Below, piece after piece: positions 1 to 7,918 of a DNA stretch of 64,000 nt. Under the pieces are notes generated by a model. That model was not told the origin of the DNA. It did no database searches and worked only from the letters and a program-made list of their open reading frames with translations. The stretch comes from Haloprofundus marisrubri (GTDB lineage Archaea; Halobacteriota; Halobacteria; Halobacteriales; Haloferacaceae): assembly GCF_001469955.1 (NCBI RefSeq), contig NZ_LOPU01000018.1, positions 498,001-562,000 on the forward strand, written 5' to 3'. How positions within the stretch are numbered: position 1 is the stretch's first letter; every line of letters begins with the position of its first letter. A program made the position numbers and the translations under genes.

Positions 1-176
1 AGCAACCGCTGCGGTCGCTGAGCGGGATGTTGATTTTCGCGGGGCTGGCGCTCTCGTTCGGGCTTATCGCACTCTCGTTGCTTCTCCCCGTCGTCGTCTC
101 GGGCATCGGCCTCAGTACGGCCGGTGGCTACCTTCTGGCGCGTGGGATTCTGTACGCCGCAGACTCGGTGAGATAG
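1..176 (+). CDS. C-terminal fragment of a membrane protein
   Basis: An open frame (third forward frame) enters from the left edge and stops at TAG 174-176, leaving the last 57 codons. The residues form two hydrophobic stretches separated by a short Gly/Ser-rich turn, then end in a short polar tail (ADSVR). This looks like the last transmembrane hairpin of an integral membrane protein. No catalytic motif is visible in the fragment and the family cannot be assigned without the upstream sequence. The next gene is on the opposite strand and converges on it. Confidence 0.55.
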   Translation, partial: QPLRSLSGMLIFAGLALSFGLIALSLLLPVVVSGIGLSTAGGYLLARGILYAADSVR

Positions 177-261
177 GTTTTGAAGATTCGCACTTTGGAT
201 TACACGTCGAGAAATAGTGGACACGCACGTCGCCGCGACGCCCGCATCCGGCGACCCCCTC

Positions 262-597
262 TCAGTGAACAAACGAAATCCGGTCCCCACGACGGTAGCG
301 CTGGAGTCGCTCGAACGCCACCGCGTTCCCCCGGTCGTCGAAGTCGATTCTGTACACACCCAAGATATCCTGCGTATCCGGCACTGACCGTCGCTCTACT
401 ACGTCGACGAGCGTGCGCCACCGTTGTGCGTCCTCGTCGTACTCGACCGTGTGGACGCTGTCGAGCGGCCGTTGGGTGATTGCTTCGGTTCGACTGGCCG
501 CCCGCTCTCGGATGTTGTCGAGGTCGAACTGTCCTCGCTGTTCCGTCGTGCTGTCGGTACTTTCACTCGTCGTGCTCATGTTCCCATCCGTCCCCAT
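262..597 (-). CDS. gvpO: Gas-vesicle protein GvpO family
   Basis: About 111 residues (105 if the second Met is used). After an acidic Ser/Thr-rich head comes a conserved block with WRTLVDVVERR, VPDTQDILGVYRI and a final RYRRGD. This block matches the GvpO family, an accessory protein of haloarchaeal gas-vesicle clusters needed for vesicle formation, possibly in expression or assembly control. No other gvp gene (gvpA, C, N, F-M) lies in this window, so it is either a solitary copy or it has been recruited to another role. The family call rests on the motif block; vesicle function is not shown. Confidence 0.75.
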   Translation of the reverse strand: MGTDGNMSTTSESTDSTTEQRGQFDLDNIRERAASRTEAITQRPLDSVHTVEYDEDAQRWRTLVDVVERRSVPDTQDILGVYRIDFDDRGNAVAFERLQRYRRGDRISFVH

Positions 598-676
598 GGG
601 AGTGTCTGACTATGTTTCAATAATCGTTGTGCCGCTTGCCGGTCCGTGCGCAGTACACAGAATCGCGAGCGGTCGT

Positions 677-1186
677 CTACAGGCCGCTCGTGACCGAAAC
701 CGCCTCCAACGCAGCCTCGACGACCTGAAGCGCGGCCACGCCGTCTCGACGCTCGACGACCACGAGTAACGAACCGTCCATCGTCGCCGCCGCGTCGACC
801 GAAATCTCTGCCGCCCGCAACCGACCTAACACAGCCGTCAGCGCGTCGGCGTCGACTTCGCCGGTCGCCAGAATCGCCGTCTGTGACCCCACGTCGGGAA
901 CCACTGTCTGTCCACCGAGCGTCAACAGCGCCCCCTCGTCCGACTCAGCAGCGTCGTCGACGACGCCGACCCCACTGTTCATCGTCACGCAAACCTCTCT
1001 GGATTCGACTTCCAGCGACGGCAACTCCTCGGCGTATCGCCGGAGCGCGGTAGCAATCGCATCTGTCTCGCCGTCGATATCGAGATGTGACGCGGCAGCG
1101 GTGTAGTTGACGACACCTGCGCGGAGCGCAGTGAGCAGAAACGGACGCTCGCGGGCGGCTGCGCGGGCGTCTGCGGCCAGTGACAT
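677..1186 (-). CDS. Conserved haloarchaeal hypothetical protein
   Basis: 169 residues with a helical N-terminus (SLAADARAAARERPFLLTALRAG) and alternating beta/alpha segments. Residues about 60-165 read as a possible ACT-like or ferredoxin-like pair of units (VCVTMNSGVGVV, QTAILATGEVDADALTAVLGRL, GSLLVVVERRDGVAALQVVEAAL). No catalytic motif, cysteine cluster or signal peptide is seen. It looks cytosolic and is conserved in character with haloarchaeal genes of unknown function. A regulatory small-molecule-binding role is possible but is only a fold-level guess. It is divergent from the small membrane protein at 1324. Confidence 0.6.
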   Translation of the reverse strand: MSLAADARAAARERPFLLTALRAGVVNYTAAASHLDIDGETDAIATALRRYAEELPSLEVESREVCVTMNSGVGVVDDAAESDEGALLTLGGQTVVPDVGSQTAILATGEVDADALTAVLGRLRAAEISVDAAATMDGSLLVVVERRDGVAALQVVEAALEAVSVTSGL

Positions 1187-1323
1187 GGCCGCGACTCACA
1201 GGGAGCGAACAAAAATCCGCGGGGAAGTTCGAGGCGCTGACTGAACGAGATTTCAGTAACTTCGCGTACAGAAATATCATTCAGATTACCCTTATGCCGC
1301 CAGCAGCCCACAGTCTAACTGTG

Positions 1324-1563
1324 ATGAACACACCGACCGAACCGCTTCCGACGACGACAGAATCGGTGGTACAGACCTTCGTCTTCCTCCTCGTGGCGTT
1401 CGCTGCGATGGTCGTCGCCTCGTATCCGACGGCGACGCTGACGGCACTGGCGAGCGTCGGCGTGCTGACGCTGGCGACGATTGGCGCGCTCGCCGCGCGT
1501 CGCTCGCTGGGTCACCGCAGTCACATCTGCATCCCCCACACCGGCGTCTGCATCGACGCCTGA
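1324..1563 (+). CDS. Small two-helix membrane protein with C-terminal Cys pair
   Basis: 79 residues starting at ATG 1324 (a longer in-frame reading to 1180 crosses the divergent neighbour and is rejected). A polar head (NTPTEPLPTTTES) precedes two hydrophobic helices at about residues 14-33 and 37-57. The tail carries HICIPHTGVCIDA, with two cysteines eight residues apart. The tail motif could bind a metal, form a disulfide or receive a modification; none is shown. No family is recognised. Confidence 0.6.
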   Translation: MNTPTEPLPTTTESVVQTFVFLLVAFAAMVVASYPTATLTALASVGVLTLATIGALAARRSLGHRSHICIPHTGVCIDA

Positions 1564-1607
1564 ATCTCGCCGACCGGTCTGGTCGCTCGGACTGACTCGA
1601 CCCCTCA

Positions 1608-1657
1608 CTGACCCCTCCGCGCCGTCTCCCCGCTGACCCCTCCGCATCGTTTCCCCG
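1608..1657. repeat. Two-copy 25-bp tandem repeat
   Basis: Two adjacent 25-bp units (1608-1632 and 1633-1657) share ctgacccctccgc and end in ccccg; they differ at a few central positions. They lie in the gap between the small membrane protein and cbiX, well upstream of the cbiX promoter, and have no clear coding role. Confidence 0.6.
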
Positions 1658-1789
1658 CTGTTGGCTCTCCGGATCACCGGCTATCGGCCCTCCGGACGAC
1701 GAGAGAACCGCACGGAAACCGCCCGCACGGAATCGGTTTCGCCTGCCGGACCCGAAGTCCCTAAGAGCGTCGCGCCCCCAGCCTCAGAC

Positions 1790-2665
1790 ATGCAAGCGCT
1801 GGTCATCGTGGCCCACGGGTCCCACCTCAACCCGGATTCGAGCGCCCCGACCTACGACCACGCGGACACCATCCGCGACGTCGGCGCGTTCGACGAGGTG
1901 AAGACCGGATTCTGGAAGGAAGAACCCTCGCTCAGAGAGGTACTCAGAACCGTCGAATCCGACGAGGTGTTCGTCGTCCCCATGTTCATCAGTGAGGGCT
2001 ACTTCACCGAGCAGGTTATCCCCCGCGAACTTCGCCTCGACGGCTGGGACGTCTCCGAGTGGGACTCCGACGGCTTGAACGCGAGTCACGCGACGCTCAC
2101 CGCGAGCGACACCGACCAGTGGGTCCACTACTGCGGCCCCGTCGGCACCCACGAGTCGATGACCGACGTACTCGTCCGCCGCGCGGAGTCGGTGACCGGC
2201 GACCCGGATGTCGGAGACGGATTCGGCCTCGCCGTCGTCGGCCACGGCACCGAACGCAACGAAAACAGCGCCAAAGCCATCGAGTACCACGCCGAGCGCA
2301 TCCGCGAGATGGACCGCTTCGACGAGGTGCAGGCGCTGTACATGGACGAGGAACCCGAAGTCGACGACGTGACCGACTACTTCGAGAGCGAGGACGTGGT
2401 CGTCGTTCCGCTGTTCATCGCCGACGGGTTCCACACCCAAGAGGACATCCCCGAGGACATGGGGCTGACCGACGACTACCGGACGGGCTACGACGTTCCC
2501 GCCGAAGTCGACGGCCACCGCATCTGGTACGCCGGCGCAGTCGGCACCGAGGCGCTGATGGCCGACGTAGTGCTCGAACGCGCCGCCGAAGCAGGTGCGG
2601 ACGTCGGTGACGCCGTCGAACGCGTCCGGCGTCGAACGCGGGGGACGCCCGCGGCGGGTGACTGA
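1790..2665 (+). CDS. cbiX: Sirohydrochlorin cobaltochelatase-type CbiX protein
   Basis: 291 residues forming two CbiX-like halves. It inserts a metal (cobalt or iron) into sirohydrochlorin for cobalamin or siroheme synthesis. The N-terminal half starts with VIVAHGSH (His9) but has GYFTEQVIP where the second catalytic His is expected. The C-terminal half has both histidines, in VVGHGTE and GFHTQEDIP. The start at ATG 1790 is chosen because translation begins right at the beta strand of the fold; an upstream TTG at 1661 would add an unconserved tail. A TATA-like ccctaag lies about 25 bp upstream. The TGA stop shares its A with the ATG of the next gene, so the two are translationally coupled. 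Confidence 0.85.
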   Translation: MQALVIVAHGSHLNPDSSAPTYDHADTIRDVGAFDEVKTGFWKEEPSLREVLRTVESDEVFVVPMFISEGYFTEQVIPRELRLDGWDVSEWDSDGLNASHATLTASDTDQWVHYCGPVGTHESMTDVLVRRAESVTGDPDVGDGFGLAVVGHGTERNENSAKAIEYHAERIREMDRFDEVQALYMDEEPEVDDVTDYFESEDVVVVPLFIADGFHTQEDIPEDMGLTDDYRTGYDVPAEVDGHRIWYAGAVGTEALMADVVLERAAEAGADVGDAVERVRRRTRGTPAAGD

Positions 2666-3798
2666 TGCACGCCGGGCAACTCGACGCACTCCTCGACGCC
2701 GTCGACGCGAGCGACGGCGTCGCGTTCGACGGGCTACACGCAGGCCGTGCCGACGACGGCTTCTACTTCGAGACGCCGCACACCGAGCGAACCGGCCTCT
2801 CTGAAGCCGAGTTCCGCGACGTAGCCGAGTCGAACCCGTGGTTCGTCTCCAACTGGTTTTACTGGACACGCGAAGTCGGCCTCGGCGACCGAGGAGAGTC
2901 AGAGACAAACGCAGAATCCGACACCGCGCGGCGTGACGGCGGCAACGCCCGCCGCGCGTTCCTTCGCTGGGCGGAGAACGCCGACGACCACGGCGTTCCC
3001 GAACGCTACGAGGCGCTCGCCGACGGCGTCACCCGCGAGTGGGGCCAACTCTGCGTCACCGCCACGGTCGCCGACCACGGCGAGCGTCGCTACCATCTCC
3101 GTCACGTCGCCGACGCCGACGCGGACCTCTCGTCGCTCGACGTGTACGCCGACCCGCTGGAGGCCCGCAGCATCGTCACCTACGACGAGCGAGGTCGCTA
3201 CCGGCCGCTGAAGACCGCACCGACGCTCCCCGACGGGTGGGCGTTCACCGACCTCGACGGCCGTGCGCTCGTCGAGACGGTCGACACGGTGTATCCGGCG
3301 ACGATTCCGAACTGGTACCGAGAACAGGAGGGCCGCCTCGACGTGACCCACTGGCACGAGACGGCCGACCGGCAGACGGGAATCTACGACATCATCGACG
3401 AACTCGACGAGGAAGCCGTCGAGTGGATTGCCGAGTCCTGCTGCGTCGACTCGCAGTGTCTCAAGCGCCGGATGTGGGACGCCGACGAGGAGACCGAACT
3501 CGACGCCGACCGCGGCGACGGCGTGTTCCCCTGTCGGGAGCCGTGTTCGCTCGTCGTCGCCGCCGCTCGCAAGTGGACGACGCTCGAACGCGAAGAGTCG
3601 CAGACGTACGAGTTCGAACTGACGCCGAGCGAGAAAGAGCAGGTCGAGGAGATAATCGACACTGTCGCGGAGGGCCGAACCGAGGAGATTCGGGAGGCCG
3701 ACGTCTACGAAGGTGCGAACCGATATCGGGCGCGGTTCCTCCGCGCCAAACGCTTCGACGACCACGGCAATCTGTCCGGGACGCCGACCGACGAGTGA
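2665..3798 (+). CDS. DR2241-family 4Fe-4S protein, CbiX partner
   Basis: 377 residues. Residues about 250-300 carry a cysteine cluster, ESCCVDSQCLKRR then FPCREPCSLVV, which matches the 4Fe-4S domain of DR2241-type proteins; the N-terminal part is the stabilising domain. This family is regularly encoded next to CbiX in haloarchaea and is thought to assist sirohydrochlorin metal insertion or use. The ATG overlaps the stop of cbiX by one base, so the pair forms an operon. The protein is cytosolic with no signal peptide. The exact reaction is not established by the sequence. Confidence 0.75.
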   Translation: MHAGQLDALLDAVDASDGVAFDGLHAGRADDGFYFETPHTERTGLSEAEFRDVAESNPWFVSNWFYWTREVGLGDRGESETNAESDTARRDGGNARRAFLRWAENADDHGVPERYEALADGVTREWGQLCVTATVADHGERRYHLRHVADADADLSSLDVYADPLEARSIVTYDERGRYRPLKTAPTLPDGWAFTDLDGRALVETVDTVYPATIPNWYREQEGRLDVTHWHETADRQTGIYDIIDELDEEAVEWIAESCCVDSQCLKRRMWDADEETELDADRGDGVFPCREPCSLVVAAARKWTTLEREESQTYEFELTPSEKEQVEEIIDTVAEGRTEEIREADVYEGANRYRARFLRAKRFDDHGNLSGTPTDE

Positions 3799-3877
3799 GA
3801 GTTTTCGGACTTACGGACTTTTACTCCAGCTTTTCTGGGGAGCGTAGCGACCGAGCAGAAGGTGGTGAGAAACCGAC

Positions 3878-4462
3878 TCAGCGGAGTTCGCTCGCCGCAA
3901 AGCTCAGCGCCACGCCGAGAACGATACCGACGGCAACGAAGACGACAGGACTGTTGAGAGCCAATCCGACACCGAGTACGACGGTGAGCGCGACGACGCC
4001 CACACCGACGAGCGGGACGACGCCCACGTCGCCGACGCTGTCGCGGACGTCGTCGAGTGGACCCGGATTCGAGGCCGAGGCAGTCTCTGTCGCCGATGGT
4101 CGGCCGAGACGTTCGTCGACGTCGACCCCGGGGTCGTCTTCGGGCGGGTCGACGGTGACGCTGACCGTCGTCTTCTTCGCGCCGTAGCCCGTCGAAATCT
4201 CGATGGTGTCGGTCACGCTTCTGTCGAGCGACTCGTCGACGGCGATTCGAATCGGGAGGGTCGCCCCGCGTTCGACGTAGTGGTTGCCGCTGTCGAGGCG
4301 CGCGACGCGCGAGAGCGCCTCGCCGAGGCGAACGTGGACGTGGACGGATTCGCCGCGGTTGAGGAGGTCGAGGACGAACGACCCCGCAGTCGTGAACTCG
4401 CTCGGCGCGTCCACGGCGTGGAGTCGCTCACCGTTGATTTCGACGGGGAGCGTCTGTGGCAT
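3878..4462 (-). CDS. Haloarchaeal membrane-anchored beta-rich protein
   Basis: 194 residues from the ATG at 4462; an upstream Met adds nine unlikely residues. The N-terminal 115 residues look like a beta-sandwich (PVEINGERLHAVDAP, SVHVHVRLGEAL, TDTIEISTGYGAKKTTVSVTV). After a Ser/Pro linker come two or three hydrophobic helices (VVPLVGVGVVALTVVLGVGL and a second hairpin). It is probably membrane-bound with a soluble domain. It lies 42 bp downstream of the Trm112-like gene on the same strand and may be cotranscribed with it. No enzyme motif; function unknown. Confidence 0.65.
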   Translation of the reverse strand: MPQTLPVEINGERLHAVDAPSEFTTAGSFVLDLLNRGESVHVHVRLGEALSRVARLDSGNHYVERGATLPIRIAVDESLDRSVTDTIEISTGYGAKKTTVSVTVDPPEDDPGVDVDERLGRPSATETASASNPGPLDDVRDSVGDVGVVPLVGVGVVALTVVLGVGLALNSPVVFVAVGIVLGVALSFAASELR

Positions 4463-4504
4463 GTTCTGACACTCAGTACGTGGCGGCAAAAAGCTACACT
4501 CCGG

Positions 4505-4690
4505 TCAGTCGTCGCGCATGTCCGGCGGCAGGAGGTTCGGAATGCCGTCCTCGATGGGGTACACCTCGCCCGTCTCCGTGCCGATGAGACGGCCTTCGAG
4601 AATCTCGTCGTCGTCTCTCTCGTCGACTTCCAGTTCGAGGTCGCTCTTGTCGAGCGGGTCACAGAGAATGTCCATGAGGGATTCCTTCAT
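4505..4690 (-). CDS. Trm112-like methyltransferase partner
   Basis: 61 residues starting MKESLMDILCDPLDKSDLEL and ending in the PIEDGIPNLLPPDMRDD block typical of Trm112/UPF0434 small proteins. Trm112 binds and activates several tRNA-, rRNA- and release-factor-methyltransferases in archaea and eukaryotes. The zinc-binding cysteines of the eukaryotic form are absent here (only one Cys), which is usual for haloarchaeal members. It lies upstream of the membrane protein gene at 4462. Confidence 0.8.
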   Translation of the reverse strand: MKESLMDILCDPLDKSDLELEVDERDDDEILEGRLIGTETGEVYPIEDGIPNLLPPDMRDD

Positions 4691-4806
4691 CGTCCGAACG
4701 GTGGGATGCGTCGGATAAAAAGCGTGCGGGTTACCCGCTCACCCGCGCTCTCCCGTGCGAACGTCGGACCAGTACGTCACCGACCCAAGTGCGACCGACC
4801 CGAGCG

Positions 4807-5646
4807 TCACCGCGAGGCGACGCCCATCCGTCCGCCCAGCTCCGTCAGGAGGACCGGGAACCCGACGATGAAGCCCACGAGCAACACGCTGAGCGCAAAC
4901 ACCAGCGGGAACAGCGTCCCGACGGCCTCGGTGGCGACGCGGATGCCGACGACCGCTGGGAGGCCGACGAGTACGAGCGTCGCCGCCTCGACTCGGGAGG
5001 CCGGACGCGCGGGCGGTTCGAGTACGTACCACGTCAGCGCGCCACCGACACTCGCGCCGAAGACGGTGACGGCGTTGACCGTCGGTCCCGCGAGCGCGTA
5101 ACCGACGGCTCCGAGTCCGGCGGCGAGCGCGAACGCTCGGAGCGGTTCTCGCTTCGTCACCCGAAGCCCGACCCAGAGGAACGCTGCTGCCAGCGCCGTG
5201 CCGACGAGTACGTCACCCACGTAGTGGACGCCGATGACGACCCGCGAGAGCGAGACGACGGCGACGAGTGCGGCGGCAGTCGCATAGCGAACCGCACGGC
5301 GCCCCACGTCGACGAGCGCCGCGAGACCGCCGTACAGCACCGTCGCAATAACGGCGTGACCGCTCGGGAACCCGTAGCCGGTTTCGACGACGAGCGCCGT
5401 CTCTATCGGTGGTCGTGGGAGCGCAAACGCGCCTTTCAGGCCGAGAACGAGTGCGGCCGCCCCGAGAACGAGCGCCGTCAACGTCGCCGCCCGGTCGCGG
5501 TCGGTCAGCCAGTAGAACAGACAGAGAAACGCGAGCGAGAAGGCGACGCCGCCGAGTTCGGTCACCGGGACGAACCAGCCCGCGAACTCCGGCGGAATCG
5601 ACGCCCGAATCGTCTCCGAGAACGGGACGAGTCGAAACGCGTTCAT
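4807..5646 (-). CDS. PAP2-superfamily membrane phosphatase
   Basis: 279 residues with about eight hydrophobic segments. The three phosphatase motifs are in order: K71-x6-R78-P79, then PSGH at 94-97, then R135 with H141 and D145 (SRVVIGVHYVGD). This is the full PAP2 (type 2 phosphatidic acid phosphatase) catalytic set, with the active site at the membrane-extracellular face. Likely substrates are lipid phosphates such as polyprenyl pyrophosphate or phosphatidate-type archaeal lipids; the substrate cannot be told. The C-terminal 110 residues add further helices beyond the core. Confidence 0.85.
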   Translation of the reverse strand: MNAFRLVPFSETIRASIPPEFAGWFVPVTELGGVAFSLAFLCLFYWLTDRDRAATLTALVLGAAALVLGLKGAFALPRPPIETALVVETGYGFPSGHAVIATVLYGGLAALVDVGRRAVRYATAAALVAVVSLSRVVIGVHYVGDVLVGTALAAAFLWVGLRVTKREPLRAFALAAGLGAVGYALAGPTVNAVTVFGASVGGALTWYVLEPPARPASRVEAATLVLVGLPAVVGIRVATEAVGTLFPLVFALSVLLVGFIVGFPVLLTELGGRMGVASR

Positions 5647-5819
5647 CGACGCCTCCCGAGCGGTCCCGGGGCGCTACGCCTCGTCGGAGACGCGGCCCGG
5701 TCGCTCGCAGTCGGTGAAACGCACATAGCGGCCGAACTCGGAGGAACAGTAAGAGCGTGTCGGTCCGGTAAGGTGTCGCCGGGCCGTATCGGATATCGTC
5801 GTCTCGACGACTCCGGAAC

Positions 5820-5981
5820 TCAGTTCACGTCGTAGAACTGGTACAGAACGGCGAAGCCGCCGGCGACTACGCCGACCCACACCAGCCAAAACGCCTGCAA
5901 CGCGTCGCCGACGACCGCCAACAGAATCCCGACGAGGAGGAATTTGACCACGGTGAAGTGGTCGTCGATGGATTCGGACAC
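5820..5981 (-). CDS. Small membrane protein, GTG start
   Basis: 53 residues (starting SESIDDHFTVVKF, ending YQFYDVN). It has one long or two short hydrophobic helices between residues 12 and 48, with a charged N-terminus. The GTG at 5979-5981 is the only sensible start. The gene lies immediately downstream of purA on the same strand (51 bp gap). The codon pattern is regular haloarchaeal. Function unknown. Confidence 0.5.
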   Translation of the reverse strand: MSESIDDHFTVVKFLLVGILLAVVGDALQAFWLVWVGVVAGGFAVLYQFYDVN

Positions 5982-6032
5982 GTCTCGTCGTTTCAGCGCA
6001 CCGAAAAGAACGTTCCGGGAAGATTCAGCCCC

Positions 6033-7367
6033 TTACTGCCCTTCGAACGGGTTCGCCAGTTCGACGGACTGCTCGCGGTCCGGGCCGACGCCGACGGCGT
6101 AGACGGGCGCGTCGACCTGTTCGCTCAGGTAGTCGAGATAGTCGCGGGCGGCCTCCGGGATGGCCTCGTAGCCCTGCTCGGCGACTTCCGTCCAGTCGAC
6201 TTCCGGCCACGGTTCGAACTCCTTGAGAACGGGTTCACAGCGCGCCCACTCGTCGGTGGTCGAGGGGATGGTGCGAACCTCCTCGCCGTCGAGTTCGTAG
6301 GCGTGGCCGACTTTCAGTTCGTCCAGTCCGGCGAGCACGTCGACGTGGTTGACGGCGATGCCGGTGAAGCCGCTTCTGCGCGACGCGTGGCGGAGCATCG
6401 GGATGTCGAGCCAGCCGATACGACGCGGGCGGCCGGTGACGGTGCCGAACTCGCCGCCTTTCTCGCGGATGAACTCCGCGAGTTCCTCTTCCTGTTCGTC
6501 GCCGTCGAGTTCGGTCGGTAGCGGTCCTTCGCCGACGCGCGAGAGGTAGGCTTTGACGATGCCGACGACTTCGCCGCGTCCGACGACGGTCGGACCGACA
6601 CCGGAGCCGACGGCCGCACCGCCTGCGGTCGGGTTCGAGGAGGTGACGTACGGGTAGTTGCCGTGGTCGATGTCGATGAGCGTGCCCTGTGCGCCCTCGA
6701 ACATCACGTTGTCACCGGCCTCGCGTCGGTGATAGAGGAAGTCGCCGGAGTCGACGAGCATCCCTTCCTCGGCGAGGCGACGGCCGTACTCGCTGTACTG
6801 GTCGTGGAGCGCGTCGACGTCGAGTTCCTCGCCGGCTTCGAGGCCGTAAACGTCCTCGACGATGGCGCGTTTCTGCGGGACGACGTACTCCAGTCGGTCG
6901 CGGAGAATCTCGTCGTCGAGCAGGTCACCGATTCGAATCCCGCGGCGACCGGCTTTGTCCTCGTACGTCGGGCCGATGCCGCGGCCCGTCGTGCCGACTT
7001 TCACGCCCGAGTCGGCTTTCGCCTCCTCCTCGATGCCGTCGAGACGACGGTGGTACGGGAGGATGACGTGTGCCCGTTTGGCGACGCGAACGTCGGGGTC
7101 GAGTCCGCGCTCGCGCAACGCGTCCATCTCGTCGAACAGCGTCTCGGGGTTGACGACGCACCCGTTGCCGAGCACGCCGATTTTGTCGCGGACGGCCCCG
7201 CTGGGGACCAACGAGAGTTTGTACTCGGTGCCGTCCTCGACGACGGTGTGTCCGGCGTTGTCGCCGCCCTGATACCGGACGACCACGTCGGCGTCGCCGC
7301 CCCAGAGGTCGACGAGTGCGCCTTTGCCTTCGTCGCCCAACTGCGAGCCGACGATTGTGACAGTCAT
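6033..7367 (-). CDS. purA: Adenylosuccinate synthetase
   Basis: 444 residues, full length for the family. It catalyses IMP + aspartate + GTP to adenylosuccinate, the first committed step from IMP to AMP. The N-terminus VTIVGSQLGDEGKG carries the phosphate-binding loop with the catalytic Asp; GGDNAGHTVV and GRGIGPTYEDKAGRRGIR are the IMP-binding and gate signatures. The start ATG at 7367 is supported by a TATA-like box about 27 bp upstream; a longer frame to 7427 is not conserved. It is divergent from the winged-helix gene at 7604. The other IMP branch enzyme, guaB, is also in this window. Confidence 0.97.
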   Translation of the reverse strand: MTVTIVGSQLGDEGKGALVDLWGGDADVVVRYQGGDNAGHTVVEDGTEYKLSLVPSGAVRDKIGVLGNGCVVNPETLFDEMDALRERGLDPDVRVAKRAHVILPYHRRLDGIEEEAKADSGVKVGTTGRGIGPTYEDKAGRRGIRIGDLLDDEILRDRLEYVVPQKRAIVEDVYGLEAGEELDVDALHDQYSEYGRRLAEEGMLVDSGDFLYHRREAGDNVMFEGAQGTLIDIDHGNYPYVTSSNPTAGGAAVGSGVGPTVVGRGEVVGIVKAYLSRVGEGPLPTELDGDEQEEELAEFIREKGGEFGTVTGRPRRIGWLDIPMLRHASRRSGFTGIAVNHVDVLAGLDELKVGHAYELDGEEVRTIPSTTDEWARCEPVLKEFEPWPEVDWTEVAEQGYEAIPEAARDYLDYLSEQVDAPVYAVGVGPDREQSVELANPFEGQ

Positions 7368-7390
7368 ACTCGGCGATTCTGCGCGACTCG

Positions 7391-7399
7391 CTAAACCGG
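7391..7399 (-). promoter_or_regulatory. TATA-like box of purA
   Basis: On the minus strand the sequence reads ccggtttag, centred about 27 bp before the purA start codon, which suits a leaderless haloarchaeal transcript. Confidence 0.45.
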
Positions 7400-7569
7400 T
7401 TACGGTCCGTCGCCGAAAAATGAACATGAGTGCGCACAGCAGACACGCGGCTCACTAGTAGTTAGACACGAACGTGCATTCCCCGCGCCGCACCCCGAAT
7501 CCAAACGGTTAACAACAGACGTGTTGTACATTGACAACCCGGACTGTTCTCGCTGGCTGAGACAGCAAC

Positions 7570-7577
7570 TTTTAAAG
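7570..7577 (+). promoter_or_regulatory. TATA box of the winged-helix gene
   Basis: ttttaaag lies about 30 bp before the ATG at 7604 in an A-rich stretch, a good archaeal TATA element for a nearly leaderless mRNA. Confidence 0.6.
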
Positions 7578-7603
7578 GGAACAAAGACAAGTTAACAAAT
7601 GGC

Positions 7604-7909
7604 ATGATAGATAGACTCGAAAAAGAGGTGGACATGCTCGAACGACACCTCCAAGTTCTGAAGATGGTCATCGAGAACGAACCCATCGGCATCGTGAAGA
7701 TGTCGAACGAGACCGGGTACCCCCACCACAAGGTCCGCTACTCGCTTCGCGTCCTCGAAGAGGAGAACCTCATCGAGCCGTCGAGCCAAGGTGCGATTAC
7801 GACCGAGCGGACCGTCGAATTCGTCGACGAACTCGACGGCAAACTCGACGAAATCGTGGACAAACTGGATACGATGAAGATAGAAGACGCCGTCGAAGTC
7901 GAAGGATAA
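7604..7909 (+). CDS. Small winged-helix DNA-binding protein
   Basis: 101 residues. Residues 1-25 form a coiled-coil-like helix (DRLEKEVDMLERHLQVLKMV), residues about 28-65 fit a winged helix (IGIVKMSNETGYPHHKVRYSLRVLEEENLI), and the acidic C-terminal helix (ELDGKLDEIVDKLDTMKI) may dimerise. It is conserved in character with haloarchaeal small predicted regulators found near purA. It converges with the 791-aa protein with only a nine-base gap. Target genes are unknown. Confidence 0.7.
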   Translation: MIDRLEKEVDMLERHLQVLKMVIENEPIGIVKMSNETGYPHHKVRYSLRVLEEENLIEPSSQGAITTERTVEFVDELDGKLDEIVDKLDTMKIEDAVEVEG

Positions 7910-7918
7910 AACTCTCTC

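Noticed and set aside
4789-5835. 348-residue Arg/Glu-rich frame opposite the PAP2 phosphatase
   Set aside because: Composition is that of an antisense shadow; the PAP2 motifs prove the other strand.
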